From contig NZ_CP108464.1 of the NCBI RefSeq assembly GCF_036226405.1, positions 6,634,001 to 6,698,000 on the forward strand: a stretch of 64,000 nucleotides of DNA. Direction: 5' to 3'. Under the pieces are notes generated by a model. It ran no database searches and was not told where the DNA came from. It worked only from the letters and a program-made list of their open reading frames with translations. The translations under genes and the position numbers were made by a program. Position 1 is the first letter of the stretch. Each line of letters opens with the position of its first letter. Shown here piece after piece: positions 9,465 to 18,058 of this stretch. This stretch comes from Streptomyces sp. NBC_01260 (GTDB lineage: Bacteria; Actinomycetota; Actinomycetes; Streptomycetales; Streptomycetaceae).

Positions 9465-9781
9465 TGGCCTTCGTCAAGGTGTGTGCGCTGAGCGAGCTGG
9501 AGGACGACACCCCCAAGCGGGTGGAGCTCGACGGCACGCCGGTGTCCGTCGTCCGCACCGAGGGCGAGGTGTTCGCGATCAACGACATCTGCTCGCACGC
9601 GAACGTCTCACTGTCCGAGGGCGAGGTCGAGGACTGCATGATCGAGTGCTGGCTGCACGGATCGAGCTTCGACCTGCGCACCGGCAAGCCGTCCGGCCTT
9701 CCCGCGACGCGCCCCGTCCCCGTATACCCCGTCAAGATCCAAGGGGACGATGTGCTCGTCTCCGTCACCCAGGAGACCTGA
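9464..9781 (+). CDS. Rieske-type [2Fe-2S] ferredoxin of the suf operon
   Basis: A 105-residue single-domain Rieske protein. Both ligand boxes are intact: CSH in INDICSHANVSL and CWLH in ECWLHGSSFDL, so two Cys and two His hold a [2Fe-2S] cluster. It resembles the ferredoxin subunits of non-heme iron oxygenases but stands without an oxygenase. A Rieske gene between sufD and sufC is usual in actinobacterial suf operons; it may carry electrons for cluster assembly, although I know of no settled role. It starts on the last base of the sufD stop codon. Confidence 0.92.
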   Translation: MAFVKVCALSELEDDTPKRVELDGTPVSVVRTEGEVFAINDICSHANVSLSEGEVEDCMIECWLHGSSFDLRTGKPSGLPATRPVPVYPVKIQGDDVLVSVTQET

Positions 9782-9788
9782 GTCACCC

Positions 9789-10553
9789 ATGGCAACGCTT
9801 GAAATCAACGACCTGCACGTCACCGTCGAGGCCGACAACGCCACGAAGGAGATCCTCAAGGGCGTCGACCTGACCGTGAAGCAGGGCGAGACCCACGCCA
9901 TCATGGGCCCCAACGGGTCCGGCAAGTCCACCCTCGCGTACTCCCTCGCAGGCCACCCCAAGTACACGATCACCAGCGGCACGGTGACCCTGGACGGCGA
10001 GAACGTCCTGGAGATGACCGTCGACGAGCGCGCCCGCGCCGGTCTGTTCCTCGCCATGCAGTACCCGGTCGAGATCCCCGGTGTCTCGGTCTCCAACTTC
10101 CTGCGCACCTCCGCCACCGCCGTCCGCGGCGAGGCGCCCAAGCTGCGTACCTGGGTGAAGGAGGTCAAGGAGGCGATGGCCGAACTCCAGATGGACCCCG
10201 CCTTCGCCGAGCGCAACGTCAACGAGGGCTTCTCCGGCGGTGAGAAGAAGCGCCACGAGATCCTTCAGCTGGAGCTCCTCAAGCCGAAGATCGCGGTCCT
10301 CGACGAGACCGACTCCGGTCTGGACGTCGACGCGCTGAAGACCGTCTCCGAAGGCGTCAACCGGGTCCGCGAGTCCGGCGAGGTCGGCACCCTGCTGATC
10401 ACGCACTACACGCGCATCCTCAAGTACATCAAGCCCGACTTCGTGCATGTCTTCGCCAACGGCCGCATCGCCGCGTCCGGTGGCGCCGAACTCGCCGACA
10501 CGCTGGAGAACGAGGGCTACGAGGCCTACACGAAGGGTGGCGCTTCCGCGTGA
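9789..10553 (+). CDS. sufC: Fe-S cluster assembly ATPase SufC
   Basis: ABC-type ATPase that drives conformational change in SufBC2D. The 254 residues contain Walker A GPNGSGKST, the signature FSGGEKKRHEIL and Walker B IAVLDETDSGLD, where ET replaces the usual EP as is typical of SufC. The H-loop is LLITHYTRIL. I chose ATG 9789 (MATLEINDLHV), 7 nt after the previous stop. Its stop overlaps the sufS start by 4 nt. Confidence 0.97.
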   Translation: MATLEINDLHVTVEADNATKEILKGVDLTVKQGETHAIMGPNGSGKSTLAYSLAGHPKYTITSGTVTLDGENVLEMTVDERARAGLFLAMQYPVEIPGVSVSNFLRTSATAVRGEAPKLRTWVKEVKEAMAELQMDPAFAERNVNEGFSGGEKKRHEILQLELLKPKIAVLDETDSGLDVDALKTVSEGVNRVRESGEVGTLLITHYTRILKYIKPDFVHVFANGRIAASGGAELADTLENEGYEAYTKGGASA

Positions 10554-11818
10554 CTGACGCCCGACAGGGGCTCTCCGGCCTCCTCGACACCGAGGCGATC
10601 CGCAAGGACTTCCCGATCCTGGACCGCACGGTCCACGACGGCAAGAAGATCGTGTACCTGGACAGCGCTGCGACCTCGCAGAAGCCGCGCCAGGTGCTCG
10701 ATGCCCTCAACGAGTACTACGAGCGGCACAACGCCAATGTGCACCGCGGTGTGTACACGATCGCGGAAGAGGCCACGGCGCTGTACGAGGGCGCCCGTGA
10801 CAAGGTCGCCGCGTTCATCAACGCGCCCAGCCGCAACGAGGTGATCTTCACCAAGAACGCCTCCGAGTCGCTCAACCTCGTGGCCAACATGCTCGGCTGG
10901 GCCGACAAGCCCTACCGGGTCGACCACGAGACCGAGATCGTCACCACGGAGATGGAGCACCACTCCAACATCGTGCCCTGGCAGCTGCTCTCGCAGCGCA
11001 CGGGCGCGAAGCTGAAGTGGTTCGGCATCACCGACGACGGCCGGCTCGACCTGTCCAACATCAACGAGATCATCACCGAGAAGACGAAGATCGTCTCCTT
11101 CACACTGGTCTCGAACATCATGGGCACGATCAACCCGGTCGAGCAGATCGTCCGGCGCGCCCAGGAAGTCGGCGCGCTGGTCTGCATAGACGCCTCGCAG
11201 GCGGCCCCGCACATGGTGCTCGACGTGCAGGCGCTGCAGGCCGACTTCGTGGCCTTCACCGGCCACAAGATGGTCGGACCGACCGGCATCGGCGTGCTCT
11301 GGGGACGGCAGGAGCTCCTGGAGGACCTGCCGCCGTTCCTCGGTGGCGGCGAGATGATCGAGACCGTGTCGATGCACTCGTCGACGTACGCCCCGGCGCC
11401 GCACAAGTTCGAGGCCGGTACGCCCCCGATCGCCCAGGCCGTCGGCCTCGGCGCGGCCGTGGACTACCTCTCGGCGATCGGCATGGAGAACATCCACCGC
11501 CACGAGCAGGCGATCACCGAGTACGCGGTGAAGCGCCTCCTGGAGGTCCCGGACCTCAGGATCATCGGTCCGGCCACCGCCGAGGACCGCGGGGCCACGA
11601 TCTCGTTCACGCTCGGCGACATCCACCCGCACGATGTGGGCCAGGTACTCGACGAGCAGGGCATCGCCGTCCGGGTCGGACACCACTGCGCACGGCCGGT
11701 CTGCCTGCGGTACGGAATTCCTGCGACGACGCGAGCGTCGTTCTATCTGTACTCCACGCCCGCCGAGGTCGACGCCCTGGTGGACGGTCTGGAACACGTC
11801 CGGAACTTTTTCGGTTAG
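10550..11818 (+). CDS. sufS: Cysteine desulfurase SufS
   Basis: PLP enzyme that takes sulfur from cysteine and passes it as persulfide to SufU. The 422-residue group II desulfurase has the PLP lysine K240 in FTGHKMVGPTG and the persulfide cysteine C380 in HHCARPVCLRYG. The NVHRGVYTIAEEAT motif and the THYEMEHHSN-type region are also clear. Start is GTG 10550, overlapping the sufC stop. It is followed after 20 bp by sufU. Confidence 0.96.
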   Translation: MTDARQGLSGLLDTEAIRKDFPILDRTVHDGKKIVYLDSAATSQKPRQVLDALNEYYERHNANVHRGVYTIAEEATALYEGARDKVAAFINAPSRNEVIFTKNASESLNLVANMLGWADKPYRVDHETEIVTTEMEHHSNIVPWQLLSQRTGAKLKWFGITDDGRLDLSNINEIITEKTKIVSFTLVSNIMGTINPVEQIVRRAQEVGALVCIDASQAAPHMVLDVQALQADFVAFTGHKMVGPTGIGVLWGRQELLEDLPPFLGGGEMIETVSMHSSTYAPAPHKFEAGTPPIAQAVGLGAAVDYLSAIGMENIHRHEQAITEYAVKRLLEVPDLRIIGPATAEDRGATISFTLGDIHPHDVGQVLDEQGIAVRVGHHCARPVCLRYGIPATTRASFYLYSTPAEVDALVDGLEHVRNFFG

Positions 11819-11838
11819 ACAGCGGCGAGGGTTGACTG

Positions 11839-12294
11839 GTGAAGCTTGATTCCATGTACCAGGAAGTGATCCTGGACCACTACAAGCACCCCCAAGGGCG
11901 CGGCCTGCGGGACGGCGACGCCGAGGTGCATCACGTCAATCCGACGTGCGGTGACGAGATCACGCTGCGCGTGCGGTACGACGGCGAGACCATCGCCGAT
12001 GTGAGTTACGAGGGTCAGGGCTGCTCCATCAGCCAGGCCAGCGCCTCCGTGCTGCACGAGCTGCTGGTCGGCAAGGAACTGGGCGAGGCCCAGAAGATCC
12101 AGACCGCGTTCCTGGAGCTGATGCAGTCCAAGGGACAGCTGGAGCCGGACGATGCGATGGAGGAGGTGCTGGAGGACGCGGTCGCGTTCGCCGGTGTCTC
12201 CAAGTACCCGGCCCGGGTCAAATGCGCGCTGCTGAGCTGGATGGCGTGGAAAGACGCGACGGCGAAGGCGCTGTCCGAAGGGAAGACGGCATGA
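11839..12294 (+). CDS. sufU: Sulfur-relay scaffold SufU
   Basis: A 151-residue zinc-dependent SufU that accepts sulfur from SufS. All three conserved cysteines are visible, in NPTCGDEITL, GQGCSISQAS and VKCALLSWMAWKD, with the aspartate of the first motif completing the zinc site. The 18-20 residue insertion that separates SufU from IscU is present between the second and third Cys. GTG start; the stop overlaps the next ATG by 4 nt. Confidence 0.95.
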   Translation: MKLDSMYQEVILDHYKHPQGRGLRDGDAEVHHVNPTCGDEITLRVRYDGETIADVSYEGQGCSISQASASVLHELLVGKELGEAQKIQTAFLELMQSKGQLEPDDAMEEVLEDAVAFAGVSKYPARVKCALLSWMAWKDATAKALSEGKTA

Positions 12295-12629
12295 GCGACA
12301 ACGAGACTCTCACCACCAAGCCGGCCTCCGAGGAGGAGGTCCGCGAGGCGCTGTACGACGTCGTCGACCCCGAGCTGGGCATCGACGTCGTCAACCTGGG
12401 CCTGATCTACGGCATCCATGTGGACGACGCCAACATCGCCACCCTCGACATGACCCTGACGTCGGCGGCCTGCCCGCTGACCGATGTCATCGAGGACCAG
12501 GCGAAGTCCGCCACCGACGGCATCGTCAACGAGCTGCGGATCAACTGGGTCTGGATGCCGCCGTGGGGCCCGGACAAGATCACGGACGACGGCCGCGAGC
12601 AGCTGCGCGCGCTGGGCTTCAACGTCTGA
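12291..12629 (+). CDS. sufT: SufT-like MIP18/DUF59 family protein
   Basis: A 112-residue DUF59 protein, the last gene of the suf operon. The hallmark DPELGIDVVNLGLIY and the conserved cysteine in LTSAACPLTD are present, followed by VWMPPWGPDKIT. Members of this family help mature Fe-S proteins under high demand; the precise role in actinobacteria is less clear. It overlaps sufU by 4 nt and is followed by a strong terminator. Confidence 0.9.
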   Translation: MSDNETLTTKPASEEEVREALYDVVDPELGIDVVNLGLIYGIHVDDANIATLDMTLTSAACPLTDVIEDQAKSATDGIVNELRINWVWMPPWGPDKITDDGREQLRALGFNV

Positions 12630-12665
12630 GCGACACCGTGTGAGTGTGCGTCCGACGCACATGTG

Positions 12666-12700
12666 AACGGCCCCCGGCACCAGCCGGGGGCCGTTCTGTG
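12666..12700 (+). terminator. Terminator of the suf operon
   Basis: A perfect 13-bp stem, AACGGCCCCCGGC with GCCGGGGGCCGTT, around the loop ACCA, followed by CTGTGTTGTT. It lies 37 bp after the last suf gene. Confidence 0.88.
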
Positions 12701-12790
12701 TTGTTCGTCCCCCGTATCCCCGGCGTCCGCCCGCCGTTGGCACGAGAATCGGAACCTGCTTTGCGACACCACGCCGACGAGAGGTACACC

Positions 12791-14185
12791 GTGCTGCATC
12801 AGCTTGTCCTCCCTCACCGCCGGACCGTCGCCGCCGCGGGAGGTGCCCTGGCGCTGGCGGCCCTCGGTCTCGGCGCACCCGCGCACGCCGCGAGCTACGG
12901 GACGCCGACGATCACGCTGTCGGCCGGTTATCTCTCCGGCGCCGTCGGCGCGAGTGCCGACCCGGTGGTGACGGTCACCGTCGGGCAGAGCGGAGCCGAT
13001 GTGTCCGCGCTCGGTGTGGCGGCGTCCGCCAGCTCCAAGTCGTCCGTCGCCGCGACCGGCGATGTGACCGTGACCGGGACGGGCGCCACCCGGCAGCTCC
13101 GGGTCGCCGCCCACGCCCGGGGCTACACCGACCTCACGATCAAGGTCACCGGCCTCGGCGGGAAGACCGCCACCAAGTCGCTGCACTACGCGGCGTCCGC
13201 CGCCGTGCAGAACGCCGCCGACACCCGCTACCTCACAGGCTCCTCGGACGCCTCGGCCGCCGTCGACGTCGGTGGCGGCTACGTGGTGGTGGCGGACGAC
13301 GAGACCAACACCCTGCGCCTGTATGACAGTTCGGTCTCCGGCGCCCCCGTCCGCACGTGGGACGTCGCCTCGAAGCTCGGGGTGTCCAAGGAGATCGACA
13401 TCGAGGGCGCGGCCCGGGTCGGGAACACGATCTACTGGACCGGTTCGCTGGGCAACAACAAGGACGGCGAGTACAAGTCCGACCGCAACACCGTCTTCAC
13501 CACGACGGTGAGCGGCTCCGGCGCCGCCACCCAGCTGACCGTCGGCGGGAAGTACAAGAAGCTCCGCGACGACCTCGTCGCCTGGGACAAGGCCAACGGC
13601 AACCGCTACGGCTTCGCCGCGGGGACGGCGGACGGCGAAGCGCCCAAGCAGATCGACGGGTTCAACATCGAGGGCCTGGAGTTCGCACCCGGCTCGACGA
13701 CCACCGCCTACCTCGGCTTCCGCGCCCCGCTCGTCCCGCCGAAGGGGGGCGGCAAGGCGCTGCTCGTGCCCGTCACCAACTTCGACAAGGTGGCCGGCTC
13801 CGGGGCGAAGGCGTCGATCGGCACCCCCGTCGAGCTGGACCTCGGCGGGCTCAGCATCCGCGACATCCGCAAGAACTCCGCCGACCAGTACCTGATCGTG
13901 GCCGGTTCCTGGGCTGCGGACGACAACTCCGACCCGTACGCCCTCTACTCCTGGGACGGTATCGCGGGACACGCGCCGCAGAAGCGGCTCGACCTGCCGA
14001 CCACCGACCCGGGCGGCTGGGAGGCCGTCGTCGACGTCCCCGACCTGAACACGCCCGGCGCACGTGCCCAGCTGATCACGGACGCGGGCTCGGCCGATCT
14101 GTACGGGGACGGCACGGAGGCCAAGGACCTCGACCACGACGAGTGGAAGAAGTCCCGAGCCACCTGGTTCACCGTCAACGGCTGA
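12791..14185 (+). CDS. Secreted DUF3616-type protein
   Basis: A 464-residue exported protein. A Sec signal peptide (HRRTVAAAGGALALAALGLG, cleavage likely after APAHA) is followed by an Ig-like/cadherin-like N-terminal domain of about 110 residues (YLSGAVGASADPVVTVTV, VTVTGTGATRQLRVAAHARG). The C-terminal 300 residues look like a beta-propeller of the DUF3616 type, with YVVVADDETNTLRLYD, KEIDIEGAARVGNTIYWTGS, DGFNIEGLEF and GWEAVVDV. No catalytic motif is evident. GTG 12791 follows a GAGAGG ribosome site. A stable hairpin follows the gene, so it is probably monocistronic. Confidence 0.75.
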   Translation: MLHQLVLPHRRTVAAAGGALALAALGLGAPAHAASYGTPTITLSAGYLSGAVGASADPVVTVTVGQSGADVSALGVAASASSKSSVAATGDVTVTGTGATRQLRVAAHARGYTDLTIKVTGLGGKTATKSLHYAASAAVQNAADTRYLTGSSDASAAVDVGGGYVVVADDETNTLRLYDSSVSGAPVRTWDVASKLGVSKEIDIEGAARVGNTIYWTGSLGNNKDGEYKSDRNTVFTTTVSGSGAATQLTVGGKYKKLRDDLVAWDKANGNRYGFAAGTADGEAPKQIDGFNIEGLEFAPGSTTTAYLGFRAPLVPPKGGGKALLVPVTNFDKVAGSGAKASIGTPVELDLGGLSIRDIRKNSADQYLIVAGSWAADDNSDPYALYSWDGIAGHAPQKRLDLPTTDPGGWEAVVDVPDLNTPGARAQLITDAGSADLYGDGTEAKDLDHDEWKKSRATWFTVNG

Positions 14186-14225
14186 ACGGTAGCGGCGACC
14201 CCCGCGGTTCCCGCCCCGAACGAGC

Positions 14226-14252
14226 GTGCCCGCCGGCCCGACCGGCGGGCAC
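14226..14252 (+). terminator. Terminator after the secreted DUF3616-type gene
   Basis: A perfect 11-bp stem, GTGCCCGCCGG with CCGGCGGGCAC, around a CCCGA loop, 40 bp after the stop codon. It may also act on the convergent TetR gene. Confidence 0.75.
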
Positions 14253-14373
14253 GGTCGTCTCCTTGTCCCAGGCCGTCCGGCGTCAGAGCTTGCCGCTGAA
14301 CCAGCCGAGCGGGCAGATGCGCAGTCCGGCGGCGTCATGCGGTGTCACGGATGTCACCTGGAGATCCCGGGCG

Positions 14374-15066
14374 TCACGCCGGCGGCCGGGTGAGTTTGGC
14401 GGCCACGGCGTCGAGGACCCAGTCCAGGCCGGTCGCGAAGGACGCCTCGGCGCCCACCTCCGTGCCGTCGTACACGGCCTTGGCCAGCGCCGGGAAGCGG
14501 CCCGTGGCCAGCATTCTCGTCACGTGCGGGCCGGAGGCGCGCTGCCAGTCGGGCTTCGACAGGCCCGTGGCGCGCTCGGCCCGCAGGTTCGCGATCTCGC
14601 GCCTGATCGCGCCGGTGAAGTAGGCGCTGACCGTCTCCACGGCGCGCATGACGGTGTCGATGTCGGCGAGCCCGTCGAGGGCGGCCAGCGTGGTCTCGGC
14701 CAGGGCGAGGCCGTTCGGGCCCAGGGCCGGGCGGCCGCCGAGGAGGTCGGCCAGCCATTCGTGGCGGAGAGCGGCCTGCCTGGTGCGGTGGGCGAGGACG
14801 CGCAGGGCCTCGCGCCAGTCAGCGGGCTGCTCCTCGGGGAGAATCTCGGCGTTGACCTCGTCCACCATGAGGTCGAACAGCTCCTCCTTGGTGGAGATGT
14901 ATCCGTACAGCCGCATCGGCCCGGCGTTCAGCCGGGCGGCGACCTTGCGCAACGACACCGCCTCCAGCCCGCCCTCGTCGGCCAGCGCGACGGCAGCCGC
15001 GACGATCCGCTCCCGGTCGAGCGGCACGGGGCGAGTCGGCGGCTCCGGCCGGTCCCACACAGTCAT
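14374..15066 (-). CDS. TetR-family repressor (divergent to FAD monooxygenase)
   Basis: A 230-residue regulator. The N-terminal HTH spans about residues 17-62 (RERIVAAAVALADEGGLEAVSLRKVAARLNAG, then RLYGYISTKEELFDLM). The remainder is the TetR_C ligand domain seen near tetracycline-type regulators, with WREALRVLAHRTRQAALRH. Its start, ATG 15066, lies 51 bp from the start of the divergent monooxygenase gene, with a perfect inverted repeat between them. This layout implies control of the monooxygenase, and of itself, by a small molecule the enzyme probably modifies. Confidence 0.88.
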   Translation of the reverse strand: MTVWDRPEPPTRPVPLDRERIVAAAVALADEGGLEAVSLRKVAARLNAGPMRLYGYISTKEELFDLMVDEVNAEILPEEQPADWREALRVLAHRTRQAALRHEWLADLLGGRPALGPNGLALAETTLAALDGLADIDTVMRAVETVSAYFTGAIRREIANLRAERATGLSKPDWQRASGPHVTRMLATGRFPALAKAVYDGTEVGAEASFATGLDWVLDAVAAKLTRPPA

Positions 15067-15070
15067 GGTC

Positions 15071-15111
15071 ACACCGTACTGTTGCGATGCCTCGTCCTGG
15101 CAGTACGGTGT
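15071..15111. promoter_or_regulatory. Inverted-repeat operator between TetR and monooxygenase genes
   Basis: ACACCGTACTG (15071-15081) and CAGTACGGTGT (15101-15111) are perfect 11-bp inverted repeats, 30 bp centre to centre. The right arm contains TACGGT (15104-15109), a possible -10 for the monooxygenase gene paired with TTGCGA at 15082-15087, 16 bp apart. Binding would cover both starts. Confidence 0.72.
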
Positions 15112-15117
15112 ATCGAC

Positions 15118-16242
15118 ATGAGACAGCGTATCGCCGTGATTGGAAGCGGCCCCGCCGGCCTTACCCTCGCCCGCGTCCTGCACCGCCATGATCACCCCGT
15201 CACCGTCCTCGAGCGCGATGCCGCCCCCGACGCCCGGCCCCCGGGCGGCGCGCTGGACCTGCACGAAGGGCTGGGCCAGCTCGCGCTGGAGAAGGCGGGA
15301 CTGCTCGCGGAGTTCCAGGCGCTGTCCCGTCCCGAGGGGCAGGCCATGCGCATCCTGGACGCGGACGGGACCGTCCTGCGCGACTGGCAGCCCCGTCCGG
15401 GTGACCGGGCCAATCCCGAGATCGACCGCGGACAACTCCGTGACCTGCTGCTCGGCCCCCTGGACGTGCAGTGGGGGCGGGGTGTGACGGAGGTGGTGCC
15501 GGAGGCCCGGGACGGCGTGCTGGTCCGATGCGCGGACGGGCGACAGGAGACGTTCGACCTGGTGATCGGTGCGGACGGCGCCTGGTCCCGGGTCCGCCCG
15601 GCAGTCTCGTCCGTGACGCCGCACTACACCGGCGTCACCTTGGTCGAGAGCTCCCTCGACGACATCGACGCCCGCCACCCTGACCTTGCCGGGTTGATCG
15701 GCGACGGTTCCGTGGCTGTGTACGGCGTGAACCGCGCCCTCGTCGCCCAGCGCGGCAGCGGCGGCCACGTCAAGGTGTACGCCCAGTTCCGCGCGCCGCT
15801 GGACTGGCACACGAACCTGGACCTGGCCGACGTCGAGGCCGTGCGGTCAAGCCTGCTGGCTCTGTTCGACGGCTGGGCCGCCCCCGTCCTCGGCCTCCTG
15901 CGCCACGGCACCGCTTTCGTCCACCGCCCCCTCCACGTCCTGCCCGTGTCCCACACCTGGGCCCATGTCCCCGGCGTGACGCTGCTGGGCGACGCCGCCC
16001 ACCTGATGCCCCCGCTGGGGGCGGGTGCGAATCTCGCGATGCTGGAAGGCGCCGAACTCGCCGAGTCCGTCGCAGCCGCCTCCGGCCCCGGAGATCTGGA
16101 CGAGGCCGTCCGCGTCTTCGAGGAGCAGATGTGGGCGCGGGCCGGCAGGTGGGCGAAGATCACGGCGGCCGGTCTGGAACGCCTCGTGAGCCCGGACCCC
16201 GCTGCAGCCCTCGCTCTCTTCGACGAAGTCCAGCCGTCCTGA
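15118..16242 (+). CDS. FAD-dependent monooxygenase (TetX-like)
   Basis: A 374-residue flavoprotein hydroxylase of the aromatic hydroxylase family. It has the N-terminal FAD motif VIGSGPAGLTLARVL, the motif LVIGADGAWSRVRP (DG fingerprint) and the second FAD motif GDAAHLMPPLGAGANLAM. The RPPGGALDLHEGLGQLAL segment is very like TetX-type tetracycline-inactivating enzymes and their Streptomyces relatives. The substrate is not known; the paired TetR of tetracycline-repressor type suggests a planar polyketide or drug. The ATG at 15118 lies very close to the predicted transcription start. Confidence 0.9.
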   Translation: MRQRIAVIGSGPAGLTLARVLHRHDHPVTVLERDAAPDARPPGGALDLHEGLGQLALEKAGLLAEFQALSRPEGQAMRILDADGTVLRDWQPRPGDRANPEIDRGQLRDLLLGPLDVQWGRGVTEVVPEARDGVLVRCADGRQETFDLVIGADGAWSRVRPAVSSVTPHYTGVTLVESSLDDIDARHPDLAGLIGDGSVAVYGVNRALVAQRGSGGHVKVYAQFRAPLDWHTNLDLADVEAVRSSLLALFDGWAAPVLGLLRHGTAFVHRPLHVLPVSHTWAHVPGVTLLGDAAHLMPPLGAGANLAMLEGAELAESVAAASGPGDLDEAVRVFEEQMWARAGRWAKITAAGLERLVSPDPAAALALFDEVQPS

Positions 16243-16470
16243 CTGTTTCGCGCGGCACAGTCCCCGTCCGTGACTCCCGGCACCCGACCGGTCCGGTGCT
16301 GAACCTTCCCGCCGGTTCGTTCTCTTGTTTCATGGCGGGAGTCAAGGCCGGAGTGTGCGGCACCGCCTGACCGCCCGGTGGGGCCGATTGCCGGGCGATC
16401 CCTTGCCGGGGGTGCCTTTACGGACCGAGGCGGGTCTCGCGGTTCACCATCCGACCGGCCGTGCCGATTA

Positions 16471-16499
16471 TTAGCGCACCTGTTCGATTCACGTACGCT
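16471..16499 (+). promoter_or_regulatory. Candidate leaderless promoter of the AlkB-like gene
   Basis: TTAGCG (16471-16476) and TACGCT (16494-16499) are 17 bp apart. Initiation 7 nt downstream would fall on the A of the ATG at 16506, giving a leaderless mRNA. No ribosome binding site precedes that ATG. Confidence 0.5.
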
Positions 16500-16505
16500 G
16501 GACAC

Positions 16506-17135
16506 ATGGCAACGCACCAGCTCCAGGGATCACTCTTCGACCAGAGCGACGACGTGCGCCTGGGCCCGCTGGGCGGGATCCACCGGACGGTCCTCGGTGA
16601 CGGGGCCTGGATCGACCTGCTGCCGGGCTGGCTCAGCGGCGCCGGAGTCCTGTTCGAACGGCTGGCCGCGGACGTCCCGTGGAAGGCGGAGCGCCGGCAG
16701 ATGTACGAGAGGGTCGTGGACGTGCCCCGGCTGCTCGCCTTCTACCGGGCCGGCGAACCGCTGCCGCACCCCGTTCTCGACGAGGCGCGCCGGGCCCTGA
16801 GCGCGCACTACGCCGCCGAGCTCGGGGAGGAGTTCACGACGGCCGGCCTGTGCCACTACCGCGACGGGCGCGACAGTGTGGCCTGGCACGGCGACCGCAT
16901 CGGACGGGGTGCCCGTGAGGACACGATGGTCGCCATCCTCTCCGTCGGCACCCCCCGCGACCTGCTGCTCCGCCCGCGTCACGGCGGCGGGACCGTCCGC
17001 CGCCCGCTGGGACACGGCGACCTGATCGTGATGGGCGGCTCGTGCCAGCGGACCTGGGAGCACGCCATCCCCAAGTCGGCCCGGTCGGCTGGAGGGCGTA
17101 TCAGCATCCAGTTCCGGCCGCACGGGGTGCAGTAA
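16506..17135 (+). CDS. AlkB-like 2-oxoglutarate/Fe(II) dioxygenase
   Basis: A 209-residue member of the AlkB superfamily, which removes alkyl groups from nucleic-acid bases by oxidation. The iron triad is visible as H128-x-D130 (AWHGDRIG) and H186 (WEHAIPK), and the 2-oxoglutarate-binding arginines as R198 and R204 in GRISIQFR. The CHYRDGRDSVAWHGD stretch is characteristic. The length fits the compact bacterial AlkB type. It stands alone; no Ada or DNA repair gene is adjacent. Confidence 0.88.
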   Translation: MATHQLQGSLFDQSDDVRLGPLGGIHRTVLGDGAWIDLLPGWLSGAGVLFERLAADVPWKAERRQMYERVVDVPRLLAFYRAGEPLPHPVLDEARRALSAHYAAELGEEFTTAGLCHYRDGRDSVAWHGDRIGRGAREDTMVAILSVGTPRDLLLRPRHGGGTVRRPLGHGDLIVMGGSCQRTWEHAIPKSARSAGGRISIQFRPHGVQ

Positions 17136-17208
17136 CCGGTCCCGGACCCCCTGAAGCGGCCGGCTTGAGCTGGGAAGCCGCGGGCCGGGCCGCGTCCTGG
17201 ACGGTGTG

Positions 17209-17997
17209 TCAGACGGTCTTGACGGATCCGCCGTCAATCAGCAGGTCTGTGCCGGACACGCTGGCCGCCAGCGGTGAGGCGAGGTAGGCGATGGCCGCAG
17301 CGACCTCGGACGGTTCCAGCATGCGGCCGGTGGTCATGCCCATCGCGGCCGGGAGCTGAGCCAGCAGCTGCTCCTGGGTGACCCCCATGGAACGGGCCAG
17401 CTCCGCGCCGTAGCCGTCCGGGCTCTCCCACATCGCGGTACGCACCGCGCCCGGCGAGATGGTGTTGACGCGCACGCCCTGCGGTCCGAACTCCTCCGCC
17501 AGCGCCTTGCCGAAGGCAGTCAGCGCGGCCTTCGCGGTGGTGTAGGGGACGGGCCCGGCATGCGGCATCCGGGCGCTGTTGGAGGAGACGTTGACCAGCG
17601 CCCCGCGGCGGCGCAGCAGGCTGGGCAGCGCCGCCCGGCTGGTCCGCACGGCGGCCAGGAAGTTCAGGTCGAGGGACTGCTGCCACTGCTGGTCGGTGAA
17701 GGAGAGGAAGCCGCCGGTTTGGCCCTCTCCGCTGTCGCCGCCGCCGACGTTGTTGACGAGCAGGTCGAGGTCGCCGAACTCGGTGATGGCGCGGTCGATC
17801 AGCTGGGCAGGGGCGTCGGGGGCCAGCAGGTCCATCGGCAGGGCCAGGGCGCCGGTCTCCTTCAGCTCCGGGGTGATGGTGCGGGAGGCGGCTACCACCC
17901 GAACGCCTTCGGCGGTGAGCGCCTGGACGGTGGCCAGTCCGATGCCGCGGCTTGCGCCGGTGACCACGGCGGTGGTGTTCGTGAGCTGCAGATCCAT
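17209..17997 (-). CDS. Short-chain dehydrogenase/reductase
   Basis: A 262-residue classical SDR. The cofactor motif TGASRGIG lies near residues 14-21, NNVGG near 90, the catalytic serine in NVSSNSA, and Tyr-x-x-x-Lys as YTTAKAAL. The C-terminal ISPGAVRTAMWE and the closing SGTDLLIDGGSVKTV are typical. An AGGAG ribosome site precedes ATG 17997. It is divergent from a TetR gene whose intergenic region carries repeated GATG/CATC elements, so it is probably the target of that repressor. The substrate is unknown. Confidence 0.9.
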   Translation of the reverse strand: MDLQLTNTTAVVTGASRGIGLATVQALTAEGVRVVAASRTITPELKETGALALPMDLLAPDAPAQLIDRAITEFGDLDLLVNNVGGGDSGEGQTGGFLSFTDQQWQQSLDLNFLAAVRTSRAALPSLLRRRGALVNVSSNSARMPHAGPVPYTTAKAALTAFGKALAEEFGPQGVRVNTISPGAVRTAMWESPDGYGAELARSMGVTQEQLLAQLPAAMGMTTGRMLEPSEVAAAIAYLASPLAASVSGTDLLIDGGSVKTV

Positions 17998-18058
17998 GGA
18001 GGCACTCCTGTCGTGGAAATCAATCAATAGCGACTTCAGTGACGCCATAAAGCTAGTA

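Noticed and set aside
13357..15117. A + strand frame continuous with the FAD monooxygenase that would extend it by 587 codons.
   Set aside because: The extension runs in the wrong frame through the secreted DUF3616-type gene and the TetR gene and is Arg/Pro-rich. The ATG at 15118 gives a normal FAD-binding N-terminus.
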